Shown here: one piece after another, positions 45,749 through 56,445 of the stretch | Layout: each line of letters begins with the position of its first letter | How positions within the stretch are numbered: the stretch's first letter is position 1 | Program-made: the position numbers and the translations under genes | Assembly (NCBI GenBank): GCA_032622095.1 | Contig: CP136069.1 | Coordinates: 38,476,194 to 38,540,193 of the forward strand | Direction: 5' to 3' | Origin: Siphonodentalium dalli | Lineage: Eukaryota; Mollusca; Scaphopoda; Gadilida; Siphonodentaliidae | Length of the DNA: 64,000 nucleotides | Notes under the pieces: model-generated | What the model was told of the DNA's origin: nothing | Seen by the model: only the letters and a program-made list of their open reading frames with translations | Database searches by the model: none

Positions 45749-48700
45749 TTATTGAGTGTATTTAACTGGTGGTTTACTGAGTCTTCCAGATCGTGTTCTG
45801 TATGTAGGCCCATCAGCGGCGTTGGGAACATGATCATCATGTTCTAGTGTGGTCACCGCCTCTGGTGTATCACCCATTGGCTGTGGTTGATATGGGTCAC
45901 ATACTGTTTTTGGAATGTCTCTTATCTGGACTCGGTTCCTTCGAAAAACGGATCCGTTGGGTTTGGTTAGGATGTAGGATCGGGGTTCGTCACACTGCTC
46001 TTGTATCGTAGCTGCATCCCACGCTAGAGTTTCGTGATTTTGAACAGTAACAGTTTGTCCGGGGATCAGTGGTGGTAAATCACGTGCATTCCGATCGTGG
46101 TACAGTTTCTGTGATATCTGTCTCTGGATAAGCTGCTCTCGGGTGTCGTCGTTGGTCACATTGTTCATTTTCGATAAGACGTTAGATCGAAATTTTCGGC
46201 CGGATAGAAGTTCTGCTGGACTTGGCAGGTTGTGGTTGATCGGTGTACAGCGAATGCTTAACATCGCCAGATCTGGATCACTTCCCGCGTCCTTCGACTT
46301 CTTCAAACCCGATTTAACTGTTCTGATCTGGCGTTCTATAAACCCGTTCGATTTCGGGTATCTCGGCGATGACGTAAAATGATCAAAGCACCATTCGTTT
46401 GCGAATTCGTTGAAACTAGATGCTGAATACTGCGGCCCGTTGTCGCTGAATACGCGTCGGGGTATCCCTTGCTCACTGAATATCTGTTTCATCGCTGATA
46501 TTACTGCGTGGCTGGTGTAATGTAGCGGTAACTTTCGGATCACGAAGAATTTGCTGAAGTAGTCAGCAACGATCAGGTACTCGTTGGTTCCAAAGTGGAA
46601 TAGATCAGTCCCCACAACGTCCCATGGTTTCGTTGGTATTTCATGTGGGTGTATCGTTTCATTTTGTTGTGATGGTTGGTGAGTTTGACAAATCGGACAC
46701 GACTTGACAGCTTCTTCTATATCTTTGTTGATATTCATCCAATACACGCAGTCACGCGCACGTAATTTGGTTTTCTCGATGCCCATGTGACTGTAGTGTA
46801 GTTGTTCAAGAATGTTTTTCTGAACCTCGCCTGGTATGATTATTCTTGCCCCTTTAAGAATAATGCCATTCTCAACGGAGAGTTCATCACGAAAGGCAAA
46901 GTATTCGCGTATCTGTTGCGGTACCTCCTTGATCGAATCCGGCCATCCACTCACGATAATCTCTTTGAGTGCAGATAGAGTTATGTCTCTTTGAGTTGCG
47001 TCGCGTATTTTGGTTAGTCTGTCTGTGCTGAACTGTACATGGTCAACACGGATGTCCAGATCGATTGTTTTCCCGTTGTTGGTTGGTAGTCTCGATAGTG
47101 TATCAGCCACAGTCATGTCACTCCCCTTGATATGATGTAATGCGAAATCGTAGCCCTGTAGTTTCAACAGCATGCGCTGCAGTCGCGGTGGTGCGCTGGT
47201 GAGTGGTTTTTGCATAATCATCACTAGCGGTTTGTGGTCGGTGTAAACGTTGAAGTGACGTCCATAAACATATGTATGGAACCGATGAACCGCGAAAACA
47301 ACTGCTAGCAATTCGCGTTCTATACATGCATATCTTCTCTCGGCATCGGATAGCGACTTGGATGCAAATGCGATGGGTTTCTCGTCTTGTAGTAGAACAG
47401 AACCAAGGCCTCTGAGACTAGCGTCGGTCTGGATCGTCGGCGTTAAGCTGGTGTCAAAATATTGCAGCGTTGTTTTGTCAGTTACTGTGTGCTTAAGTTG
47501 ATCAAAACACTGCTGGTGATGAGCCTCCCACATGAATGGTACGTCTTTTTTCAGTAGGTCTCTGAGTGGTGCCGATTTCTGAGAGAGATTGCTGATAAAC
47601 GACGAAAGATATGTCACGAATCCGAGGAATTCTTGTAGTTCCTTCTTATTAGTTGGGTGTGGCATCTTCTGTAGGTCATCAACTTTGGCACTGTCTGGAC
47701 GGACTCCCTTGTCGGTGTAGGTCATCCCGAAGAACGATATGCTCTTCTGTTTAATTTGACACTTCGATGAGTTGAACACTAGTCCATTTTCGGCAGCAAC
47801 TGTCATCAGCGTCCGAAGATTCTTATCATGTTCGGCTTCCGTTCGACCAAAAACGGCTACGTCGTCTGCTATTCCGATTGCTCCGTCAACCCGGTCCAAT
47901 ATCTGATCCATCTTCAGTTGAAAGATATCCTGTGATACGTTTAGTCCAAACGGAAGTCTCAGGAAACAGTATCTTCCAAAAGGTGATTGAAACGTAGTCA
48001 GCAACTGGCTGCTGGGGTCTAGCTTGACGGACCAGTATCCGGATTTAGCATCGAGTTTTGAAAAGATCGTCGCTCCCGCGAATCGATGTGTCAATTCTTC
48101 CAAGGTCGGAATCCTGTGATGTGGTCGTTTTAGTGCAGTGTTCAGGTGTCTAGGGTCGAGGCATATGCGGAGAGAGCCGTCACGCTTCGTCGCATAGGCT
48201 AGGCTTGATACCCAGTCGGTGGGCTCCGTAACTTTTCTGATTATGTTGTCTCTCTCCATCGCATCTATACCGTCCCTGATCTTGTCTTTTAATGCTATCG
48301 GCGTTTTTCGCGGCGCGTCGATATGTGAAGTTACACTATCGTTGACCACAAGCTTGGCCACTCCCGGGAAGCATCCGATGCGATCAAAACGCTCAGGGTA
48401 TAGTCGTTTCAAGTCGTCGATGTTTTGGAGTTTCTGCTCTTGTATTGACGTGTTTGTGGTGTACGTGTTATTTTTGAGTTGTTCCTCTTGTTTCGATGAG
48501 CTGTCGGTGTCTACTGTAGATGATACAGCACAGTGCATAGTAACAAGCTTCAGCTTCTCGCATGACTGTAATCCTACAACAGCCGGGCCTGTTACGTCTA
48601 CAATGTAGAACGATGTTTTATACCATTCTGAGTCATTGTATTTGCATGGAATGTCCACTATGCCACTGCATGGGATTGGAGTTCCATTGTATGCTGTCAG

Positions 48701-49816
48701 TCTAGCGGAGTTGGCTCTATTGGCGATTGCTGTCGGAAGCGTGTTGCCGTTGACCTTTTCAGGGTACATATTTCGGAAGGTACGGAGTGGAAGGGTATTT
48801 CCCTGTGCACCTGTGTCGACCTTCAACTTCAAGTTGTGTACGCCTGGACGGTTGTCCAACTGTATATTCACTGTTGCATATGCTTCGTCGCGACTTTGAT
48901 CAAAACACAGCGATGATACTTGAACGACATCGAATGACAGAGGGTTAAAGTCGTCGGCGGCTCTGTCTGGCGGTGTCGATGTATGCAGCTCGTCGGTTGA
49001 TACCTCGTTGATGTGGCGACGTTGTTGCTGGTAATTTCCGGGACGTCTGTGATAATTGGACGGTTTATTATCAGTTGCCTGGTATTCGGGTGGTTTAACC
49101 CTTCTGCTGCTGCGGCAGAATCGTTGCCAGTGTCCAGTACGGCCACACGCATGACATTTGTCCTGTGCTGCAGCGCAAATTTGACCCGTCCTATGCCGGA
49201 GACCGCAGTTTCCACATGGCTTCGATGTGATCGGTTTCTCAATCTTCTGTCGGACCGCGTCTACGGACATTCGATCGGTTGAAATCTGCTTAATTTGCGA
49301 CCTGCCCGCCAATATGGCTTCATATTTGCGCCCCTCAGCCAAGGCATCCTTCAATGGGTATCCTTTGTCCTTTCCCAGGAGGTCGCGCTGATATGGTTCT
49401 ATTGGGGTCGACGCAATTATAAGTTCAATCAACCGCTCTTCAAGTTCGGTATTGTCAAAGTCACATTTGGTCGCTTGTGTCCTTGCACGGGTTACAAAAT
49501 CGGCGATCGTCTCTTCGGACCTCTGTCTGAACGACATTAGATTCAAGCGATGGACACGAAAGTTCACATCCGTCTTGAACTGAGACGAGAAGTAGTCCCA
49601 TATCTTGATGGGTTTCCGTTTGTCTGCGGCAGACAATCCCGAAGCATTGAGTCTTTTGAGTCCCTCTATACCAAGACCTCGTATTATTTTCAGCGCTATT
49701 TTTCCGTCTTCTGTGATCCCCTCGTCCTCGCAGTATATTTCAATCGTCTGACGAAACAGGGTTAAGGTTTCCCCGATATCGGCTTCCGACCAACTCATCT
49801 CCGGTATCTTCGACAT
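45749..49816 (-). CDS. Gag-Pol polyprotein of the Ty3/gypsy element
   Basis: One uninterrupted frame of 1,355 codons supplies all proteins for the retrotransposon's particle, reverse transcription and integration. Residues ~1-190 form a short Gag-like region. The nucleocapsid carries two zinc knuckles: C201-C204-H208-C214 (CX2CX3HX5C, unusual) and C221-C224-H229-C234 (canonical CX2CX4HX4C). The aspartic protease has DTGA at 334-337. The reverse transcriptase spans ~520-700 with D589 and the box IADD at 649-652 (in place of the common YxDD). RNase H shows D798, E835 and D860. The integrase has zinc ligands H1007, H1010, C1040 and C1043 and the D1071, D1125, E1161 triad with D(35)E spacing. The C-terminus has an FRRNR motif typical of gypsy integrases and no chromodomain. 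Gag and Pol are fused without a frameshift or stop. ATG at 49,816 is the first in frame and follows a 287-bp leader. No lesion is visible. The motifs suggest the Mag-like side of Ty3/gypsy, which is inference. Confidence 0.96.
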   Translation of the reverse strand: MSKIPEMSWSEADIGETLTLFRQTIEIYCEDEGITEDGKIALKIIRGLGIEGLKRLNASGLSAADKRKPIKIWDYFSSQFKTDVNFRVHRLNLMSFRQRSEETIADFVTRARTQATKCDFDNTELEERLIELIIASTPIEPYQRDLLGKDKGYPLKDALAEGRKYEAILAGRSQIKQISTDRMSVDAVRQKIEKPITSKPCGNCGLRHRTGQICAAAQDKCHACGRTGHWQRFCRSSRRVKPPEYQATDNKPSNYHRRPGNYQQQRRHINEVSTDELHTSTPPDRAADDFNPLSFDVVQVSSLCFDQSRDEAYATVNIQLDNRPGVHNLKLKVDTGAQGNTLPLRTFRNMYPEKVNGNTLPTAIANRANSARLTAYNGTPIPCSGIVDIPCKYNDSEWYKTSFYIVDVTGPAVVGLQSCEKLKLVTMHCAVSSTVDTDSSSKQEEQLKNNTYTTNTSIQEQKLQNIDDLKRLYPERFDRIGCFPGVAKLVVNDSVTSHIDAPRKTPIALKDKIRDGIDAMERDNIIRKVTEPTDWVSSLAYATKRDGSLRICLDPRHLNTALKRPHHRIPTLEELTHRFAGATIFSKLDAKSGYWSVKLDPSSQLLTTFQSPFGRYCFLRLPFGLNVSQDIFQLKMDQILDRVDGAIGIADDVAVFGRTEAEHDKNLRTLMTVAAENGLVFNSSKCQIKQKSISFFGMTYTDKGVRPDSAKVDDLQKMPHPTNKKELQEFLGFVTYLSSFISNLSQKSAPLRDLLKKDVPFMWEAHHQQCFDQLKHTVTDKTTLQYFDTSLTPTIQTDASLRGLGSVLLQDEKPIAFASKSLSDAERRYACIERELLAVVFAVHRFHTYVYGRHFNVYTDHKPLVMIMQKPLTSAPPRLQRMLLKLQGYDFALHHIKGSDMTVADTLSRLPTNNGKTIDLDIRVDHVQFSTDRLTKIRDATQRDITLSALKEIIVSGWPDSIKEVPQQIREYFAFRDELSVENGIILKGARIIIPGEVQKNILEQLHYSHMGIEKTKLRARDCVYWMNINKDIEEAVKSCPICQTHQPSQQNETIHPHEIPTKPWDVVGTDLFHFGTNEYLIVADYFSKFFVIRKLPLHYTSHAVISAMKQIFSEQGIPRRVFSDNGPQYSASSFNEFANEWCFDHFTSSPRYPKSNGFIERQIRTVKSGLKKSKDAGSDPDLAMLSIRCTPINHNLPSPAELLSGRKFRSNVLSKMNNVTNDDTREQLIQRQISQKLYHDRNARDLPPLIPGQTVTVQNHETLAWDAATIQEQCDEPRSYILTKPNGSVFRRNRVQIRDIPKTVCDPYQPQPMGDTPEAVTTLEHDDHVPNAADGPTYRTRSGRLSKPPVKYTQ

Positions 49817-50091
49817 CTTAGATGCTTAGGCTATGCGTTAGCACAAGCAGCAAACAGCAAACGATGTATGTGGTGAGAATTGTCGACGAATCGGCGTTCC
49901 GTAGATTCTTGGAGAATTCGAGCGTGCCTCTGTGTCGCAGACTGCAGCTCAATTGCGGGGGTGTCGGGTTACCAGCAGCTATGTCAGCTATGGAATCACA
50001 GGTTATCGGCATAAAAGTTCCTGATTGAACGTCCAAGTAGCGTATAATTAAACGGAATAATCATTCAATATCCACGGGAAAAGTCGTGTTT
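49817..50091 (-). other. Untranslated leader of the retrotransposon
   Basis: This is the sequence between the PBS and the start codon. It probably holds the packaging signal. No conserved motif could be assigned. Confidence 0.7.
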
Positions 50092-50103
50092 CCGCTGCCA
50101 CCA
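50092..50103 (-). other. Primer binding site, tRNA-Leu type
   Basis: The sense sequence TGGTGGCAGCGG starts directly at the inner edge of the 5' LTR. It is the complement of CCGCUGCCACCA, the 3' end (with CCA) of animal tRNA-Leu isoacceptors as I recall them. Reverse transcription would start here. Confidence 0.8.
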
Positions 50104-50283
50104 TATAAAGATGTGTCATGGTATAAGGATGAGAAGAGTTTGTATCATATAAGTTCGATTATATTGCGGATCTGTGTACATAGACAAGCGTGTGGCGTAG
50201 AATACATATCAATGGTAAACTAGTTCAAGGTCCAATATATTAACTACGGTAGTCCAGATTGATCATAAGCAGAATATGTTACA
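50104..50283 (-). repeat. 5' LTR (180 bp), promoter-bearing
   Basis: It is the upstream LTR because the coding frame reads leftward. It should hold the promoter and the R region, but no confident TATA box or start site can be placed. It is identical in sequence to the 3' LTR. Confidence 0.95.
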
Positions 50284-50288
50284 AACAC
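50284..50288. repeat. Target site duplication (AACAC), right copy
   Basis: Pair of 45,528-45,532. A five-base duplication is typical of Ty3/gypsy integrases. Confidence 0.93.
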
Positions 50289-50667
50289 ATCAGCCCTAAT
50301 TACAATTTAACCCCACGCAGCTGGATTTCTAGAGCACGAGGTCAGCACGGGTCCCGACATATTCGTCGAGATTTCATATAAATTGTCGTTTCTACCTAAA
50401 TTCGAGGTGCCAGGACACTCTACAGAGATATCCCTCCACATTAGTTGATGCATATGTGTAGAGAGTGTGACCGCTGGTAGTGCAAAACCACCCCACGCAG
50501 TTTGTAATTTGGTAAAAACAGGCCATCACGGAATTCAATACGTCTATGTACAAACCGAACATTATCGCTATTATGGCCCGTTTTAGGGCTCCAGGACACT
50601 CCACACGCATAACCCACGAACATAACAGGTATGTCATTGTGGTCAACACATCAGCCCTAATTACAAT

Positions 50668-53600
50668 TTAACCCCACGCAGCTGGATTTCTATAGCACGA
50701 GGTCAGCACGGGTCCCGACATATTCGTCGTGATTTCATATAAATTGTCATTTCTACCTAATTTCGAGGTGCCAGGACACTCTACAGAGATATCCCTCCAC
50801 ATTAGTTGATGCATATGTGTAGAAAGTGTGACCGCTGGTAGTGGAAAACCACCCCACGCAGTTGAAATTTGGTGAAAACAGGTCATCACGGACTTCAATA
50901 CGTATATGTACAAACCGAACATTATCGCTATTATGGCCCGTCTTTAGGGCTCCAGGACACTCCACACGCATAACCCACGAACATAACAGATATGTCATTG
51001 TGGTCAACACATCAGCCCTAATTACAATTTAACCCCACGCAGCTGGATTTCTACAGCACGAGGTCAGCACGGGTCCCGACATATTCGTCGTGATTTCATA
51101 TAAATTGTCATTTCTACCTAATTTCGAGGTGCCAGAACACTCTACAGAGATATCCCTCCACATTAGTTGATGCATATGTGTAGACAGTGTGACCGCTGGT
51201 AGTGGAAAACCACCCCACGCAGTTGAAATTTGGTAAAAACATGACATCACGGACTTCAATACGTCTACATGTATGTACAAACCGAACATTATCGCTATTA
51301 TGGCCCGTTTTAGGGCTCCAGGACACTCCACACGCATAACCCACGAACATAACAGGTATGTCTTTGTGGTCAACACATCAGCCCTAATTACAATTTAACC
51401 CCACGCAGCTGGATTTCTACAGCACGAGGTTAGCACGGGTCCCGACATATTCGTCGTGATTTCATATAAATTGTCATTTCTACCTAATTTCGAGGTGCCA
51501 GGACACTCTACAGAGATATCCCTCCACATTAGTTGATGCATATGTGTAGACAGTGTGACCGCTGGTAGTGGAAAACCACCCCACGCTGTTGAAATTTGGG
51601 AAAAGTAGGTCATCACGGACTTCAATACTTCTATGTACAAACCGAACATTATCGCTATTATGGCCCGTTTTTAGGGCTCCAGGACACTCCACACGAATAA
51701 CCCACGAACATAACAGGTATGTCATTGTGGTCAACACATCAGCCCTAATTACAATTTAACCCCACGCAGCTGGATTTCTAGAGCACGAGGTCAGCACGGG
51801 TCCCGACATATTCGTCGTGATTTCATATAAATTGTCATTTCTACCTAATTTCGAGGTGCCAGGACACTCTACAGAGATATCCCTCCACATTAGTTGATGC
51901 ACATGTGTAGACAGTGTGACCGCTGGTAGTGGAAAACCACCCCACGCAGTTGAAATTTGGTAAAAACAGGTCATCACGGACTTCAATACGTATATGTACA
52001 AACCGAACATTATCGCTATTATGGCCCGTTTTTAGGGCTCCAGGACACTCCACACGCATAACCCACGAATATAACAGGTATGTCATTGTGGTCAACACAT
52101 CAGCCCTAATTACAATTTAACCCCACGCAGCTGGATTTCTACAGCACGAGGTCAGCACGGGTCCCGACATATTCGTCGTGATTTCATATACATTGTCATT
52201 TCTACCTAATTTCGAGGTGCCAGGACACTCTACAGAGATATCCCTCCACATTAGTTGATGCATATGTGTAGACAGTGTGACCGCTGGTAGTGGAAAACCA
52301 CCCCACGCAGTTGAAATTTGGTAAAAACAGGTCATCACGGACTTCAATACGTCTATGTACAAACCGAACATTATCGCTATTATGGCCCATTTTAGGGCTC
52401 CAGGACACTCCACACGCATAACCCACGAACATAACAGGTATGTCAATGTGGTCAACACATAAGCCCTAATTACAATTTAACCCCACGCAGCTGGATTTCT
52501 ACAGCACGAGGTTAGCACGGGTCCCGACATATTCGTCGTGATTTCATATAAATTGTCATTTCTACCTAATTTCGAGGTGCCAGGACACTCTACAGAGATA
52601 TCCCTCCACATTAGTTGATGCATATGTGTAGACAGTGTGACCGCTGGTAGTGGAAAACCACCCCACGCTGTTGAAATTTGGGAAAAGTAGGTCATCACGG
52701 ACTTCAATACTTCTATGTACAAACCGAACATTATCGCTATTATGGCCCGTTTTTAGGGCTCCAGGACACTCCACACGAATAACCCACGAACATAACAGGT
52801 ATGTCATTGTGGTCAACACATCAGCCCTAATTACAATTTAACCCCACGCAGCTGGATTTCTAGAGCACGAGGTCAGCACGGGTCCCGACATATTCGTCGT
52901 GATTTCATATAAATTGTCATTTCTACCTAATTTCGAGGTGCCAGGACACTCTACAGAGATATCCCTCCACATTAGTTGATGCATATGTGTAGAAAGTGTG
53001 ACCGCTGGTAGTGGAAAACCACCCCACGCAGTTGAAATTTGGTAAAAACAGGTCATCACGGACTTCAATACGTCTATGTACAAACCGAACATTATCGCTA
53101 TTATGGCCCGTTTTTAGGGCTCCAGGACACTCCACACGCATAACCCACGAATATAACAGGTATGTCATTGTGGTCAACACATCAGCCCTAATTACAATTT
53201 AACCCCACGCAGCTGGATTTCTACAGCACGATGTCAGCACGGGTCCCGACATATTCGTCGTGATTTCATATAAATTGTCATTTCTACCTAATTTCGAGGT
53301 GCCAGGACACTCTACAGAGATATCCCTCCACATTAGTTGATGCATATGTGTAGAGAGTGTGACCGCTGGTAGTGGAAAACCACCCCATGCAGTTGAAATT
53401 TGGTAAAAACAGGTCATCACGGACTTCAATACGTCTATGTACAAACCGAACATTATCGCTATTATGGCCCGTTTTTAGGGCTCCAGGACACTCCACACGC
53501 ATAACCCACGAACATAACAGGTATGTCATTGTGGTCAACACATCAGCCCTAATTACAATTTAACCCCACGCAGCTGGATTTCTATAGCACGAGGTCAGCA

Positions 53601-56445
53601 CGGGTCCCGACATATTCGTCGTGATTTCATATAAATTGTCATTTCTACCTAATTTCGAGGTGCCAGGACACTCTACAGAGATATCCCTCCACATTAGTTG
53701 ATGCATATGTGTAGAAAGTGTGACCGCTGGTAGTGGAAAACAACCCCACGCAGTTGAAATTTGGTGAAAACAGGTCATCACGGACTTCAATACGTCTATG
53801 TACAAACCGAACATTATCGCTATTATGGCCCGTCTTTAGGGCTCCAGGACACTCCACACGCATAACCCACGAACATAACAGGTATGTCATTGTGGTCAAC
53901 ACATCAGCCCTAATTACAATTTAACCCCATGCAGCTGGATTTCTACAGCACGAGGTCAGCACGGGTCCCGACATATTCGTCGTGATTTCATATAAATTGT
54001 CATTTCTACTTAATTTCGAGGTGCCAGAACACTCTACAGAGATATCCCTCCACATTAGTTGATGCATATGTGTAGACAGTGTGACCGCTGGTAGTGGAAA
54101 ACCACCCCACGCAGTTGAAATTTGGTAAAAACAGGACATCACGGACTTCAATACGTCTATGTACAAACCGAACATTATCGCTATTATGGCCCGTTTTAGG
54201 GCTCCAGGACACTCCACACGCATAACCCACGAACATAACAGGTATGTCTTTGTGGTCAACACATCAGCCCTAATTACAATTTAACCCCACGCAGCTGGAT
54301 TTCTACAGCACGAGGTTAGCACGGGTCCCGACATATTCGTCGTGATTTCATATAAATTGTCATTTCTACCTAATTTCGAGGTGCCAGGACACTCTACAGA
54401 GATATCCCTCCACATTAGTTGATGCATATGTGTAGACAGTGTGACCGCTGGTAGTGGAAAACCACCCCACGTTGTTGAAATTTGGGAAAAGTAGGTCATC
54501 ACGGACTTCAATACTTCTATGTACAAACCGAACATTATCGCTATTATGGCCCGTTTTTAGGGCTCCAGGACACTCCACACGAATAACCCACGAACATAAC
54601 AGGTATGTCATTGTGGTCAACACATCAGCCCTAATTACAATTTAACCCCACGCAGCTGGATTTCTAGAGCACGAGGTCAGCACGGGTCCCGACATATTCG
54701 TCGTGATTTCATATAAATTGTCATTTCTACCTAATTTCGAGGTGCCAGGACACTCTACAGAGATATCCCTCCACATTAGTTGATGCACATGTGTAGACAG
54801 TGTGACCGCTGGTAGTGGAAAACCACCCCACGCAGTTGAAATTTGGTAAAAACAGGTCATCACGGACTTCAATACGTCTATGTACAAACCGAACATTATC
54901 GCTATTATGGCCCGTTTTTAGGGCTCCAGGACACTCCACACGCATAACCCACGAATATAACAGGTATGTCATTGTGGTCAACACATCAGCCCTAATTACA
55001 ATTTAACCCCACGCAGCTGGATTTCTACAGCACGAGGTCAGCACGGGTCCCGACATATTCGTCGTGATTTCATATAAATTGTCATTTCTACCTAATTTCG
55101 AGGTGCCACGACACTCTACAGAGATATCCCTCCACATTAGTTGATGCATATGTGTAGACAGTGTGACGGATGGTAGTGGAAAACCACCCCACGCAGTTGA
55201 AATTTGGGAAAAGTAGGTCATCACGGACTTCAATACGTCTATGTACAAACCGAACATTATCGCTATTATGGCCCATTTTAGGGCTCCAGGACACTCCACA
55301 CGCATAACCCACGAACATAACAGGTATGTCAATGTGGTCAACACATCAGCCCTAATTACAATTTAACCCCACGCAGCTGGATTTCTACAGCACGAGGTTA
55401 GCACGGGTCCCGACATATTCGTCGTGATTTCATATAAATTGTCATTTCTACCTAATTTCGAGGTGCCAGGACACTCTACAGAGATATCCCTCCACATTAG
55501 TTGATGCATATGTGTAGACAGTGTGACCGCTGGTAGTGGAAAACAACCCCACGCTGTTGAAATTTGGGAAAAGTAGGTCATCACGGACTTCAATACTTCT
55601 ATGTACAAACCGAACATTATCGCTATTATGGCCCGTTTTTAGGGCTCCAGGGCACTCCACACGAATAACCCACGAACATAACAGGTATGTCATTGTGGTC
55701 AACACATCAGCCCTAATTACAATTTAACCCCACGCAGCTGGATTTCTACAGCACGATCTCAGCACTGGTCCCGACATATTCGTCGTGATTTCATATAAAT
55801 TGTCATTTCTACCTAATTTCGAGGTGCCAGGACACTCTACAGAGATATCCCTCCACATTAGTTGATGCATATGTGTAGACAGTGTGACCGCTGGTAGTCG
55901 AAAACCGCCCCATGCAGTTGAAATTTTGTAAAATCAGGTCATCACGGACTTCAATACGTCTATGTACAAACCGAACATTATCGCTATTATGGCCGGTTTT
56001 TAGGGCTCCAGGACACTCCACACGCATAACCCACGAACATAACAGGTATGTCATTGTGGTCAACACATCAGCCCTAATTACAATTTAACCCCACGCAGCT
56101 GGATTTCTAGAGCACGAGGTCAGCACGGGTCCCGACATATTCGTCGAGATTTCATATAAATTGTCATTTCTACCTAAATTCGAGGTGCCAGGACACTCTA
56201 CAGAGATATCCCTCCACATTAGTTGATGCATATGTGTAGAGAGTGTGACCGCTGGTAGTGGAAAACCACCCCACGCAGTTTGTAATTTGGTAAAAACAGG
56301 CCATCACGGACTTCAATACGTCTATGTACAAACCGAACATTATCGCTATTATGGCCCGTTTTAGGGCTCCAGGACACTCCACACGCATAACCCACGAACA
56401 TAACAGGTATGTCATTGTGGTCAACACATCAGCCCTAATTACAAT
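50668..56445. repeat. Higher-order repeat: two 8-monomer blocks (~2.89 kb)
   Basis: Blocks 50,668-53,559 and 53,560-56,445 share the first six monomer variants in order and differ in the last two. GTCTTTGTGGTCAAC is at about 51,361 and 54,247, and GCACATGTGTAG at about 51,900 and 54,785. The block also matches 43,381-45,250 at a constant offset of 7,287 bp, which equals the retrotransposon plus seven monomers. Confidence 0.8.

Larger units (their letters stand above)
45533..50283 (-). mobile_element. Complete Ty3/gypsy LTR retrotransposon
   Basis: The element is 4,751 bp with 180-bp LTRs that I read as identical. It has a PBS directly next to the 5' LTR, a polypurine tract directly next to the 3' LTR, and a single intact gag-pol frame with domain order protease, reverse transcriptase, RNase H, integrase (Ty3/gypsy order; integrase last). 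A 5-bp duplication AACAC (45,528-45,532 and 50,284-50,288) flanks it, matching the normal satellite sequence AACACATCAG. Sense-strand LTRs start TGTAAC and end TTTATA. There is no envelope gene and no chromodomain. It looks recently inserted and potentially active. Confidence 0.96.

Noticed and set aside
48219-48608. Plus-strand frames opposite the gag-pol gene (up to 129 codons)
   Set aside because: They are antisense shadows of a long, motif-complete gene.
45749-49816. Chromodomain-bearing (centromere-targeting chromovirus) reading of the Ty3/gypsy element
   Set aside because: The C-terminus after the FRRNR motif has only a short basic, Pro-rich tail with no chromodomain-like aromatic cage. 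Insertion in satellite DNA alone is not evidence of targeting.
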